Origin: Halarchaeum nitratireducens
GTDB taxonomy: Archaea > Halobacteriota > Halobacteria > Halobacteriales > Halobacteriaceae
Length of the DNA stretch: 64,000 nt
Direction of reading: 5' to 3'
NCBI RefSeq assembly: GCF_014647155.1
Contig: NZ_BMOQ01000009.1
Coordinates: 44,818 to 108,817, forward strand
Both the position numbers and the translations under genes were made by a program. The notes under the pieces were generated by a model. That model saw nothing but the letters and a program-made list of their open reading frames with translations, had not been told where the DNA came from and searched no databases. Every line of letters begins with the position of its first letter. The first letter of the stretch is position 1. Below are positions 38,817 through 46,452 of this stretch, piece after piece.

Positions 38817-39173
38817 CTACGCGTCCGTGTACTCGGCGAGTGAGTGATCGAGGCTGTCGGTGGTCCACTTGCCGATCTGGATGAGTTCGAAGGCGTCGAT
38901 GGGGACGTTGAGCGCGTCGTCAAGCTCTGATCGGACATCCGAGGAGAGGCCAGCGACAGGAATTGCGGTGAGAGGACGCTGAGTGAGGGCGTAACTGCTC
39001 GCCAGGCCCGTCGGTGCGATGACGATGACGTTCTCGCTCTCAACGTCGCCGAGCGCGAGTTCAGCGTCGCGATGTTGGAGTATCGTCCCGTCGAGTTCGG
39101 CGACTGGGAAGAGTACCTTCGCGTCCCCGTAGTCGATGCTTGCCCCCGACTCCTCAAAATGCCCATTGGGCAT
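38817..39173 (-). CDS. Unknown protein upstream of DraG-like gene
   Basis: A 118-residue protein from ATG 39173 (MPNGHFEESGASIDYGDAKV). A frame 8 codons longer exists, but a TATA-like ATATATAC sits where that extension would be coding, favouring the shorter form. No motif is recognised; a compact alpha/beta fold is suggested. Same strand and close to the hydrolase gene, so possibly co-transcribed and functionally linked. Confidence 0.5.
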   Translation of the reverse strand: MPNGHFEESGASIDYGDAKVLFPVAELDGTILQHRDAELALGDVESENVIVIAPTGLASSYALTQRPLTAIPVAGLSSDVRSELDDALNVPIDAFELIQIGKWTTDSLDHSLAEYTDA

Positions 39174-39414
39174 AATTACACCAGTATATATTCTCACTAA
39201 GCATTAGTCTTGTGGTGGAACAGACAGATACGGCTGCACCACACAACCCCCCAGCATTGAGTGGCCAGAGCAAGAGCCTCGCAGTATGCCGCGCAACTCC
39301 TACGGCTGTGCTGGGGTGGAACACGCCATCAAGCGCACTAAATACCTCACCCACAACACATCGCCCAGCGACGCCGTCAAGTCGCTCGTAGAGTGGTTGC
39401 AACGCGTTACTATC

Positions 39415-39456
39415 TTAACCAACAAATATCGAAGGAGAGCGCGCTTTGTTGGTTAA
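39415..39456. repeat. TTAACCAACA inverted repeat, copy 4
   Basis: A 42 bp element with arms TTAACCAACA and TGTTGGTTAA and a 22 nt unrelated spacer. Directly followed by a GTTTATC leader at 39458, repeating the module seen at 29577 and 33155. Confidence 0.8.
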
Positions 39457-39457
39457 G

Positions 39458-39508
39458 GTTTATCGGCGCCCACGAGGGGCGGGGCGCACAGACCCCCGTT
39501 TTCGAACG
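39458..39508 (+). promoter_or_regulatory. GTTTRTC-hairpin leader, copy 5 (SWIM gene)
   Basis: GTTTATCGG then stem CGCCC-ACGAG-GGGCG and GGGCGC, ending at ATG 39509. The stem differs in sequence from copies 1-4 yet remains paired. Confidence 0.5.
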
Positions 39509-40315
39509 ATGCCCGAACACAATCTCGAGACGCTCCTAGAGGAAGCGGTGCACGTCGCGAACGACTACCCAGCGGTCGCGAACGGCGTCGATAACTCGCT
39601 CCACGAATACCTACGGTACGCCGTCCTCCGTCTCCTCGAAGGCGACGCCGACCAGCCTTCACCGACAGTCGACGTGACCGTTGGATACGGGAGGGACGGA
39701 GCGATGGCGGACAACTGGCAGTCAATGGTTTCCTGGTGGAGCGAAATGCCCGTCCAAGAGGACTGCACGCGATTCCGCGTCTTCTACCCCGACGACGTCG
39801 CACACATCCCGCGCGCGGTCGGCGACGTGATGAGCGCACTCGGCGCGTGGTGTGTCTGGTCAGGCGACGCCGTCGACGTCGGCGCCTACGACCACCGTGG
39901 TCGTCGTGAAGTCCACTACTGCTGGCCACTCGGCCATCCCGTCGAGGACCGACTCGACGAGCGCCTCGAACGAGACGCACAGGCCGTTGCGCCCGACGGT
40001 GGTTGTGCGGGCGACGTCCGAGCTCGCGAAGCCGTGAGCGACCAAGCGCAGACGGGAGGCCTCGAAGCACGGACACAACGCGCACTCGACGAAGAGATGG
40101 CCGTCTCACTCCTCGCGAAGGGCGGCCAGTACGAGGTTCGCTCAGCCTCAAGAAGCATCTACGACGTCGACATCATCGCCGAGACGTGTACCTGTCCGGA
40201 TTACCAGCAGCGCCACCCCGACGGCGGCTGCAAGCACCTCCGCCGCGTCGACTACGAGATCAAGCACGGACGAGTCCCACGGCCGGATGGCCGACTTCCC
40301 GAAACTCGGAGGTAG
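39509..40315 (+). CDS. SWIM zinc-finger protein
   Basis: A 268-residue protein. The C-terminal 60 residues form a SWIM finger: YEVRSASRSIYDVDII, then CTCPDYQQRHPDGGCKHLRRV (C-x-C...C-x-H). SWIM domains bind DNA or proteins and are frequent in haloarchaeal plasmid genes. The first 150 residues are an aromatic-rich unassigned domain. The start ATG follows the shared leader; a longer frame from 39446 overlaps inverted repeat copy 4 and is not favoured. Confidence 0.7.
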   Translation: MPEHNLETLLEEAVHVANDYPAVANGVDNSLHEYLRYAVLRLLEGDADQPSPTVDVTVGYGRDGAMADNWQSMVSWWSEMPVQEDCTRFRVFYPDDVAHIPRAVGDVMSALGAWCVWSGDAVDVGAYDHRGRREVHYCWPLGHPVEDRLDERLERDAQAVAPDGGCAGDVRAREAVSDQAQTGGLEARTQRALDEEMAVSLLAKGGQYEVRSASRSIYDVDIIAETCTCPDYQQRHPDGGCKHLRRVDYEIKHGRVPRPDGRLPETRR

Positions 40316-40320
40316 GAGAG

Positions 40321-40363
40321 TTAACCAACACACGAAGGTGAAAAACAGGGTGTTGTTGGTTAA
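40321..40363. repeat. TTAACCAACA inverted repeat, copy 5
   Basis: A 43 bp element with arms TTAACCAACA and TGTTGGTTAA. It begins 5 bp after the SWIM gene stop and lies between convergent genes. Confidence 0.8.
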
Positions 40364-40427
40364 CAGTAAAGTAAAGGAAACACCCAGCTAGCGGGCGAGC
40401 ACTATGAAAAGAGCGTCGCGAGCCGAT

Positions 40428-40595
40428 CTAGAGGTCGCGCGGCTGGACCGTCTTGCGGCCGTTCGCCTCAGCGCGTGCCGCTGCTTCCTCGAGCAGTTCT
40501 TCAACCTCCTCGTCCAGCGCCTCGTAGAAATCGCCGGCAACGTTCTTCTCTGACAGTGCGTCCTTAACCGCCGCCTTAACGACAAGATCCGTCAT
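40428..40595 (-). CDS. Mini histone-fold protein (DUF1931-like)
   Basis: A 55-residue protein, shorter than the usual ORF cut-off. It reads MTDLVVKAAVKDALSEK, a long acidic central helix (DEEVEELLEEAAARAEA), then NGRKTVQPRDL. The end R-K-T-V-x-P-x-D-L is the hallmark of the last histone-fold helix in archaeal histones. One histone fold only; it resembles short haloarchaeal proteins called DUF1931 family. DNA binding is possible but the surface is very acidic. Confidence 0.65.
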   Translation of the reverse strand: MTDLVVKAAVKDALSEKNVAGDFYEALDEEVEELLEEAAARAEANGRKTVQPRDL

Positions 40596-40743
40596 ACAGC
40601 ATCAACTTCACCTGTCCACTCCTTATAAGCAAGGGGTGGACGGGGCATCAGAGTGTAATAGCTGACAAGAATACCAGTGCAGACCGAGATTCAAGCCTGC
40701 TCTGGAGGTCGTCTGTTCGTGGTTTAATGGCGTATCTGAAGGT

Positions 40744-40784
40744 TTAACCAACACACCTAAGCAAATCACGTGCCTGTTGGTTAA
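40744..40784. repeat. TTAACCAACA inverted repeat, copy 6
   Basis: A 41 bp element with arms TTAACCAACA and TGTTGGTTAA. It ends 12 bp before the ATG at 40797 with no GTTTRTC leader between, so here the repeat itself occupies the promoter region. Confidence 0.8.
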
Positions 40785-40796
40785 AACAACGATACA

Positions 40797-41117
40797 ATGC
40801 CCGAGTCGCCACCGACACCACCAGAGGAACTCTCGAGTGATTTCGTCGAATTACTTGAGGACTGTTCGGCAGAGGAACTCCGAGCGATTGAGCGCTATGC
40901 CGACGCACTCGCCGAGTACCGTGAACGGGAGGCTCGGCTTGCAGAGGACGACCAAGACGACGTAGCGGACCGTCCCGAAGAGCTCCCGGACGACGTTCCG
41001 ACGCGAGCGACCCTCACAATCAAGGAGATCAACGGTAATCGCTACTACTACTGGCAATGGCGAGAAGGAGACAAGGTCACCTCGAAGTACAGAGGTCCGG
41101 TCAACCCCGACGAGTAG
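40797..41117 (+). CDS. Small acidic protein with basic aromatic C-terminus
   Basis: A 106-residue protein. The N-terminal two thirds are acidic and helical (FVELLEDCSAEELRAIERY). The last 35 residues (TLTIKEINGNRYYYWQWREG, then SKYRGPV) resemble a short DNA-associated beta-hairpin domain found in DUF6788-type proteins; this likeness is tentative. It borders origin 2 and follows inverted repeat copy 6. Confidence 0.55.
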   Translation: MPESPPTPPEELSSDFVELLEDCSAEELRAIERYADALAEYREREARLAEDDQDDVADRPEELPDDVPTRATLTIKEINGNRYYYWQWREGDKVTSKYRGPVNPDE

Positions 41118-41870
41118 GTTGAGTGAGTCAAGTGCTTGACCTCAGGGTAGTTCACCTACTGAAATGTATAAACCCCCCTCCCCCCACTGTTTCATACCAG
41201 ATTGGCCACGCAGGGAGGGGGTGGGGGCGACTGAGGGAATAGCCGAGAAGAGGGTCTGAAGGAAGGTGATCAGACTGAATTGATATTGTGAAGTAACGAA
41301 GCATTCAAAGAATCGCTGAGAACGAGTGAGTTGAGAATACGCGCATATTATATTATTTACTGTATAGGTAACTAATGTAGTAGTAGTAATGGTGGTAGTG
41401 AAACCTACTAAACCGGCATTATCTAGCTTATTAACCGTGTTTAGAACCTTCTTCATGTATTCCTCTCTCATCTCTTTCGCCCACTCTACTCTACTATTTA
41501 TATACCTTCCATCGTAGTCTATATTTCGGTGTCGTACTCTTGCGGCATTTGGTATGAAACAGTGGGGGGAGGGGGATTCAAATACCCCTGTCTTGGAACC
41601 TTTGTTGCGTGAGGCGATCGAGTCCTGCTACTCAGTGATCTGAGATGGAATAGTGGCGTATGGCCCTTCTACGATAAGGCGAGTGTCTCAGGGCTTGACT
41701 CCGCGCCAGCTCACGAGCTATGTTGAGGTACGGTGTTAATCAGCACTTGGTATGAAATAGTGGGGATGCGGTCTTTATATACTCTCATTTGGGATGAAGC
41801 ATTCCCCTTTGGTATGAAACAGCGGCTGCCACATCTTTATGTGGCTGCCTTCACAGAAGATAGGTAACAG
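41118..41870. other. Replication origin 2, left part (ORB-like repeats and AT-rich core)
   Basis: Repeats with core GGTATGAAACAGTGGGG: reverse copy CCCCCACTGTTTCATACCAG at 41181-41200; forward copies at 41551 (with a long G-run), 41749 (GAAATAG variant) and 41811 (degenerate end). A weaker GGGATGAAGCATTCCCC lies near 41791. The reverse and first forward copies face each other across about 350 bp containing an AT-rich tract (about 41340-41440). The orc2 ATG is 46 bp after the last copy. Confidence 0.8.
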
Positions 41871-43523
41871 ATGCCGTTTGAGAGAAAGGAGTCCCCCTTC
41901 GATAACGATGAAGCTCTTACTGAGGACTATATGCCCGATACTGTCCTTGGACGGGACGAAGAACTTGATGAAATATCTGAAGTTCTCCAACAGCTCATCG
42001 ACAACGAAGCCCCCATCAATACGTTCATCTACGGTGTCAGCGGCACCGGAAAGACAGTCTCAGTCAAATACCAACTGCAAGAGCTGAAGCAAGGCGCGCA
42101 GAACTACGACGACATCTCAATAACGTTCATTTACCAGAACTGCGAATCTCTTTCTAGCTCTTATCAAGCTGCCATCTCTCTCACGAACCAGCTGCTCAAA
42201 GACGACCAGTACGCTCACCTTCACGACCAACTTGAGATTGACTACGAGACGCTCCCCAGCTCAGGTCTCCCAAAAGATACTGTCTACTCCATCTTCTTTG
42301 ACGCGCTTGACCACCTCACATACGAAGACACGGCCTATCGCGAACAACTCTCCGAAGCCCTAGAGAACATCGACCAACTCGAGAACCCGCCCGACCTCCA
42401 GATCGGCGCCGATGAACTCATCTGGCTCAGCAAGCATCCATTCGACGACGTTGAGTCTGTTCCGTCGTATCTCTCCTTCCCGCCCGGGTTTGAGTTACTC
42501 GTCGACGCCGAGACAGACCTTTCGAACACTGACTACTCTCGGTCTGAGGTTCTTAGCGGTATCCCCGAAGACCCCACTACCCTCTTGGCTGAACTCGAGA
42601 CGGAGTTCGATATCCGCTCACCGGACGAAGTTACGAACTACGTCACCGTCGTCCTTGACGAAGTCGACCGAATCGGATCACGCGACGAACTTCTCTACGA
42701 GATTCCACGTGCGCAGGCGAACAATCGCGTCTCGAACATTCGGCCGTCTGTCATCGGTATCAGTAACGACGTCGCGTACAAGGAGAGTATCCAATCAAAG
42801 ACGGATTCGTCGCTCCGCCTCAAGGAGATTACTTTCCGACGATACGACGCGAATCAACTCGGAGAAATCCTTCATCAGCGTGCTGAGTTGGCGTTCAAAG
42901 ACGACGCATACGACGACGAGATTGTTCCCCTTGCTGCTGCGCATGCCCGCCAACAGGGTGGTGACGCTCGGTTCGCGATCGACCTGCTTCATAAAGCCGG
43001 TGTAAAGGCGAAAAACGACGGTGACGACGTCGTTCAGAAAGACCACATCGACGAGGCCAACGAAGAGAAGGAACGGGATCGCATCTACGAGGTTACATCT
43101 GATCTCGACGAGCAACAGAAAGTGACGCTCAGCGTCATCATGCTACATGACCTTCGAGACGAGACACCGATCAGCCGTGAGAGTCTCTACCCGAAGTATA
43201 AGCAACTTTCGGGCGAGTTACTCGATAAGACCACGTCGAAGCGGCGGGTAGCAGACTACCTCAAGGAGATGTACCAGCTCGGCTTGCTCAACCGCAAGGA
43301 CAACTACGGTGGACCTGGGAAATCCGGCTACGTCTACGAACTTGACACGGTTGATTACGAGATGATACTCCGCGTCCTCGGTGAGACAGACCCATCGGGA
43401 ATGCCTGAAGGATCTGACCTCCTCTCGACAGAACTTATTGACGAGCTTGAGTCGTTTGCAGACGGAAAATCAGCGGTCCGCGAGGCGACGCAGACGCAAT
43501 CCAGTGTTGATTCGTGGAAGTGA
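41871..43523 (+). CDS. Orc1/Cdc6 replication initiator 2, with insertion
   Basis: A 550-residue AAA+ initiator. Walker A GVSGTGKT is at residues 55-62, Walker B VVLDEVD at 260-266, sensor 1 in VIGISNDVAY, and a winged-helix C-terminus follows about residue 420 (YPKYKQL, then RRVADYLKEMYQLGLL). Compared with initiator 1 (Walker A to B distance about 85 residues), this protein has about 110 extra residues between the motifs (about 145-253), an insertion that could form an additional DNA- or protein-contact domain. Flanked on both sides by its own repeat family. Confidence 0.92.
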   Translation: MPFERKESPFDNDEALTEDYMPDTVLGRDEELDEISEVLQQLIDNEAPINTFIYGVSGTGKTVSVKYQLQELKQGAQNYDDISITFIYQNCESLSSSYQAAISLTNQLLKDDQYAHLHDQLEIDYETLPSSGLPKDTVYSIFFDALDHLTYEDTAYREQLSEALENIDQLENPPDLQIGADELIWLSKHPFDDVESVPSYLSFPPGFELLVDAETDLSNTDYSRSEVLSGIPEDPTTLLAELETEFDIRSPDEVTNYVTVVLDEVDRIGSRDELLYEIPRAQANNRVSNIRPSVIGISNDVAYKESIQSKTDSSLRLKEITFRRYDANQLGEILHQRAELAFKDDAYDDEIVPLAAAHARQQGGDARFAIDLLHKAGVKAKNDGDDVVQKDHIDEANEEKERDRIYEVTSDLDEQQKVTLSVIMLHDLRDETPISRESLYPKYKQLSGELLDKTTSKRRVADYLKEMYQLGLLNRKDNYGGPGKSGYVYELDTVDYEMILRVLGETDPSGMPEGSDLLSTELIDELESFADGKSAVREATQTQSSVDSWK

Positions 43524-43857
43524 TGTGTGGTATTCTCTTTCGCTTGGTATGAAATAGTGGGGGTGGTCTATTCTTAACCGGAACCTGTCTGTAACTCTGA
43601 GCCGATTGGGATGAAACAGTGGGGTGCTCTTCTTTAAGTCAATTCTTGCTTCTCCCCCCAAATCTGGTATGAAACAGTGGGGTGTATGTATTTATATGGG
43701 GAATACACGATCTGGTATGAAATAGTGGGGTGCCTCGATTGCCCTTTGAGGAGTGCCCCACGGTGGTTCCGCTGGGGGACTGTTGATCGCGTCTGTCACG
43801 AACAAATCGATAGAGGTGTCTGAACTCGCCTAGCGTACGCGCCCTGATGACGATACG
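43524..43857. other. Replication origin 2, right part (four direct repeats)
   Basis: Four same-orientation repeats: GGTATGAAATAGTGGGGG at 43546, GGGATGAAACAGTGGGG at 43608, GGTATGAAACAGTGGGG at 43666 and GGTATGAAATAGTGGGG at 43716, spaced 50-62 bp. They are the same family as those left of orc2, giving eight copies in all. The sequence from 43740 to 43857 holds no further copy. Confidence 0.8.
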
Positions 43858-44355
43858 ATGAGCGTCCGTGCGTTCACCGCCTTGAAGAATCTGCTGTTGG
43901 ACCTCGGCTATACCGGCGTCTTCGTCGATGAATTCGAGAGCATCGCCCGTCTCTCCCCGAAGAACGAACAGGCGACGCTGAACAGCATCCGCTACCTCAT
44001 GGACCAGAACAGCGATGGCCTTTGCATGCTGTTTGGATGTGCGCCGGAAGTCTGGCAGGACGTCATGAGTGAATACCATGCGTTCAGCGAGCGTATCGGC
44101 CAAGAAGTCGCACTTCGACCGCTGACTGCTGAGAACCTTACCGAGCTTGTCGAAGACTATCTCGAGCGAGAGCGAACGACGACAGACTCCGGACGTGCCG
44201 TTCGACCGTTCACCGAGGAGAGCTTAGAGCTGATCCTACAGCGGTCACAGGAGAATATTCGCCAAGTCCTCTCTGTTTGCAGTCGCATGTTAGACGAAGC
44301 AGCGACTGAGGATCAAACCGAGATCTCAACAGAGTTCGCACAAGAACTCTTCTAG
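43858..44355 (+). pseudogene. N-terminally truncated AAA ATPase
   Basis: 165 residues that begin just before a Walker B-like strand (YTGVFVDEFESIARLSPKN) and continue through sensor and lid regions (MLFGCAPEVWQDVMSEY, then RPLTAENLTELVEDYL), but no P-loop exists upstream. The frame is closed by an in-frame TAG at 43831, so the ATP-binding half is lost. Likely a relic of a larger ATPase such as a BrxD-like protein; the family call is tentative. It lies immediately after the origin 2 repeats, consistent with an endpoint of replicon rearrangement. Confidence 0.6.
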
Positions 44356-44416
44356 CGAACCACTACCTCGCCGCACGTTTCTTTTCTCTTGCCCAGAGGC
44401 GGTGAGGCGCATCTCA

Positions 44417-44743
44417 ATGAACTCCCCAGTACAAATCATCGACGAGAGCGGTGACGAGCGAGAACTCACTGGCATCGAACGGGAGGACTGGACTGGCAAG
44501 AGTGATCCTTGTCCTGAATGCGGTGGACAAGAGTTCAACCATGTCTCGACGTCTGGTGGTCGCTATGGTCGCCGTGATGGCGCAGTCGTGATGCGCTCTG
44601 ACTTCTGAGGTGTCGAGAAACCCCTCTTCACGCGCTGTCGTGACTGCCGTGAGACTCTCTACAAACACCCCGCGTTCGACCGACTCTTCGAGATTAACGG
44701 AGACCATGATTCCGCTCATGACCTCTTAGAATTCTTACTATAG
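44417..44743 (+). pseudogene. Zinc-ribbon protein interrupted by in-frame TGA
   Basis: A 108-codon frame with one internal stop, TGA at 44606-44608. The first part ends DGAVVMRSDF after a CPECGG knuckle; the second part continues in the same frame as GVEKPLFTRCRDCRETLYKH with the matching CRDC knuckle and ends at TAG 44741-44743. The two halves together make one four-cysteine ribbon, so the stop splits the metal site. A TGG-to-TGA change would explain it. A truncated 63-residue product could still be made. Confidence 0.65.
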
Positions 44744-44780
44744 ACCTTGAAACCCGAGAATAACTATCCTTAAATAGGAA

Positions 44781-44888
44781 ACTATTCACAAATATCTTTT
44801 TCAGGCATAGCTATTTGTTCGATGCCGACCTATTCGTGAACAGCATGACTGAATCAGATAGTAAGAATAGTACAGATAGAACGAATAG
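44781..44888. repeat. Candidate partition-site repeats, ParA module 1 (upstream)
   Basis: A cluster of short CTATTC-type repeats around the parA1 start: ACTATTCACAAAT at 44781, CCTATTCGTGAAC at 44829, GAATAG near 44865, and ACGAATAG (reverse) at 44881. The 10-mer CTATTCGTGA recurs exactly at 46412, on the far side of the parA-partner pair. Such repeats could be the centromere or the ParA operator. Confidence 0.45.
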
Positions 44889-45780
44889 CCCAAATAGGTC
44901 CTACGTGGGGTTGGACCAGGAGAACCCGCGAGCGGTCGCGGTCTGTATGCTCAAGGGCGGCGTTGGCAAGTCTACCGTTGCAGTTAATCTCGCTCGCCAG
45001 CTCGCTGCCCACGACCACGATGTCCTTCTCATCGACCTTGACCCGAACGGACACGCTTCGACCGGCCTCGGCTTCGACGACGAGTATCACGACACCAGCG
45101 AAAGCATCGGTGACACCTTCTTCGAGGAGGTAGATCCCGATTCCGTCATCTACGAGACGGGCTTCAACTTCGACCTCCTGCCTTCGAGCGAAGACCTCGA
45201 ACAGGTCGAACGCGAAATCGTCGTCGGCGACGTCTTCCAACCTTCTGCGCTGTTGAAACGCGAAATAGTCGACCCGCTGCTCGGTGACGAGTACGACTAC
45301 ATCGTGACTGATTCGCCGGCATACCGCTCGCGGCTCACCGACAACGCCCTCGTCGCGACCGGCAACCTCGTCCTCCCGCTCGCGCCCGGCAACGAGGCGA
45401 TGACGGGACTCGAGCGGACGATCGAACGACAGATCGCGCCGCTCCGCAAGCACATGGACGTCGATGTGCTCGCGCTCGTCCCGAACATGCTTCGCGGCCG
45501 GATCGACCAACAGACACAGGATCGTCAGCTTCTCGAACGGCTCAACGCCCACGATAGCCTTCAAGACCGCATCCCGAACTTCGCACGAGTCACCGCCTGG
45601 GATGCCGTCGATGATGGAGAGCTGAATCCATCCCCCGGGATTCGCGATCGGACGAGTATCACGAAGGCGTACGGTGAGCGGATGCCGCTCCTTGACTATG
45701 ACCCCGACTGTGATCAGTTGAAGTGCTTCGACGAACTCGCGCATATCGTCGAGGTTGGTGAGGTGGTCCGTGATGAGTGA
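44845..45780 (+). CDS. ParA/Soj-type partition ATPase 1
   Basis: A 311-residue deviant Walker ATPase that positions plasmid copies for segregation. P-loop KGGVGKST is at residues 37-44; Walker A' region LLIDLDPNGHAS and the Walker B strand (YDYIVTDSPAY) follow. The ATG at 44845 is preferred; an in-frame TTG lies 10 codons upstream. The stop overlaps the next gene start by 8 bp. Surrounded by CTATTC repeats. Not closely similar by eye to the second ParA at 62602. Confidence 0.9.
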   Translation: MTESDSKNSTDRTNSPNRSYVGLDQENPRAVAVCMLKGGVGKSTVAVNLARQLAAHDHDVLLIDLDPNGHASTGLGFDDEYHDTSESIGDTFFEEVDPDSVIYETGFNFDLLPSSEDLEQVEREIVVGDVFQPSALLKREIVDPLLGDEYDYIVTDSPAYRSRLTDNALVATGNLVLPLAPGNEAMTGLERTIERQIAPLRKHMDVDVLALVPNMLRGRIDQQTQDRQLLERLNAHDSLQDRIPNFARVTAWDAVDDGELNPSPGIRDRTSITKAYGERMPLLDYDPDCDQLKCFDELAHIVEVGEVVRDE

Positions 45781-46171
45781 CGACGACCCGTTCGCCGACC
45801 TCGGCAGTACACTTGAAGACGAACCCGACGACGGGGACGACTCCATTGACTCCCAGACATCCATGGATTCGGCCGACGAATCAGATTCGAGTCTGGAGTC
45901 GACGCGTAACCCGATGGTCGATAGCGCATTCACCTACGAGGAGGCGCAGCAACGTCCATTCTACGCGCGCCAGTCGACGATCGACGAATTCGACTCGTGG
46001 CTCAATTACGAACTCGAACGCGAACTCAACGAGCGCGGCTATCAGAACATCGTCGTCCGCGAAATGACGGACGCGCTTCTTCGAACTGTCGTTGAGGAGG
46101 ACCTAGTTGACGAAGTCGCTGCCCGATTCGAACGAGCGCGAGAAGACGCCACCTCCGAACCTGACAAATAG
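45773..46171 (+). CDS. ParA1 partner protein (putative centromere-binding)
   Basis: A 132-residue protein overlapping parA1 by 8 bp (ATGAGTGA), so translation is coupled. The N-terminal 55 residues are very acidic; the C-terminal half (ARQSTIDEFDSWLNYELERE, then VVREMTDALLRTVVE) resembles a ribbon-helix-helix or small helical DNA-binding domain. No ParB-type fold is visible. By position it is the expected adaptor between ParA and the partition site. Confidence 0.6.
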   Translation: MSDDDPFADLGSTLEDEPDDGDDSIDSQTSMDSADESDSSLESTRNPMVDSAFTYEEAQQRPFYARQSTIDEFDSWLNYELERELNERGYQNIVVREMTDALLRTVVEEDLVDEVAARFERAREDATSEPDK

Positions 46172-46452
46172 CGCAACATTCCCAACTTGAGAAAATAGGA
46201 TTCTACTTCAGCTATTCATACTATTCCACCTTTTCAATCTCTATACGAACGGGATAGATGAGATATATTTCTATCTATACTATCTATAGTGTGGCTGTAC
46301 GCGGACGGGTGCATCTCCCAACCCTGCGAGATCGTTCTCGCGTAGTATTATGTGTAGAGGTGCTCCCGGATCCAGATTAGCCAATTCCAAAATAGCCAAT
46401 TCCAAGTTAGTCTATTCGTGAGTATTTTATTGGTGGGTGGCGATTGATACCT
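46172..46452. repeat. Candidate partition-site repeats, ParA module 1 (downstream)
   Basis: AT-rich 281 bp spacer with CTATTCAT at 46212, CTATTCCA at 46221, TCTATCTATACTATCTATAG near 46270, AATAGCC/CCAATTCCAA repeats at 46376-46404, and CTATTCGTGA at 46412-46421. The last is an exact match to the site at 44830 upstream of parA1. Confidence 0.45.

Noticed and set aside
39286..39456. 56-codon plus-strand frame (MPRNSYGCAGVEHAIKRTKY)
   Set aside because: Plausible codon use, but it ends inside inverted repeat copy 4 and shows no known motif; left out as undecided.
29577..40784. CRISPR array suggested by repeated sequence with variable spacers
   Set aside because: Units are kilobases apart, arms are inverted rather than direct repeats, and no cas gene is present.
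41142..41471. 109-codon minus-strand frame
   Set aside because: Runs through an origin 2 repeat and the AT-rich core; composition (runs of Thr and Ile) is not protein-like.
43546..43734. CRISPR array suggested by four regularly spaced repeats
   Set aside because: Repeats are only about 17 bp, also occur upstream of orc2 in both orientations, and fit initiator-binding sites.
44854..45933. 359-codon minus-strand open frame
   Set aside because: Antisense shadow of parA1 and its partner; the plus strand has clear ParA motifs.
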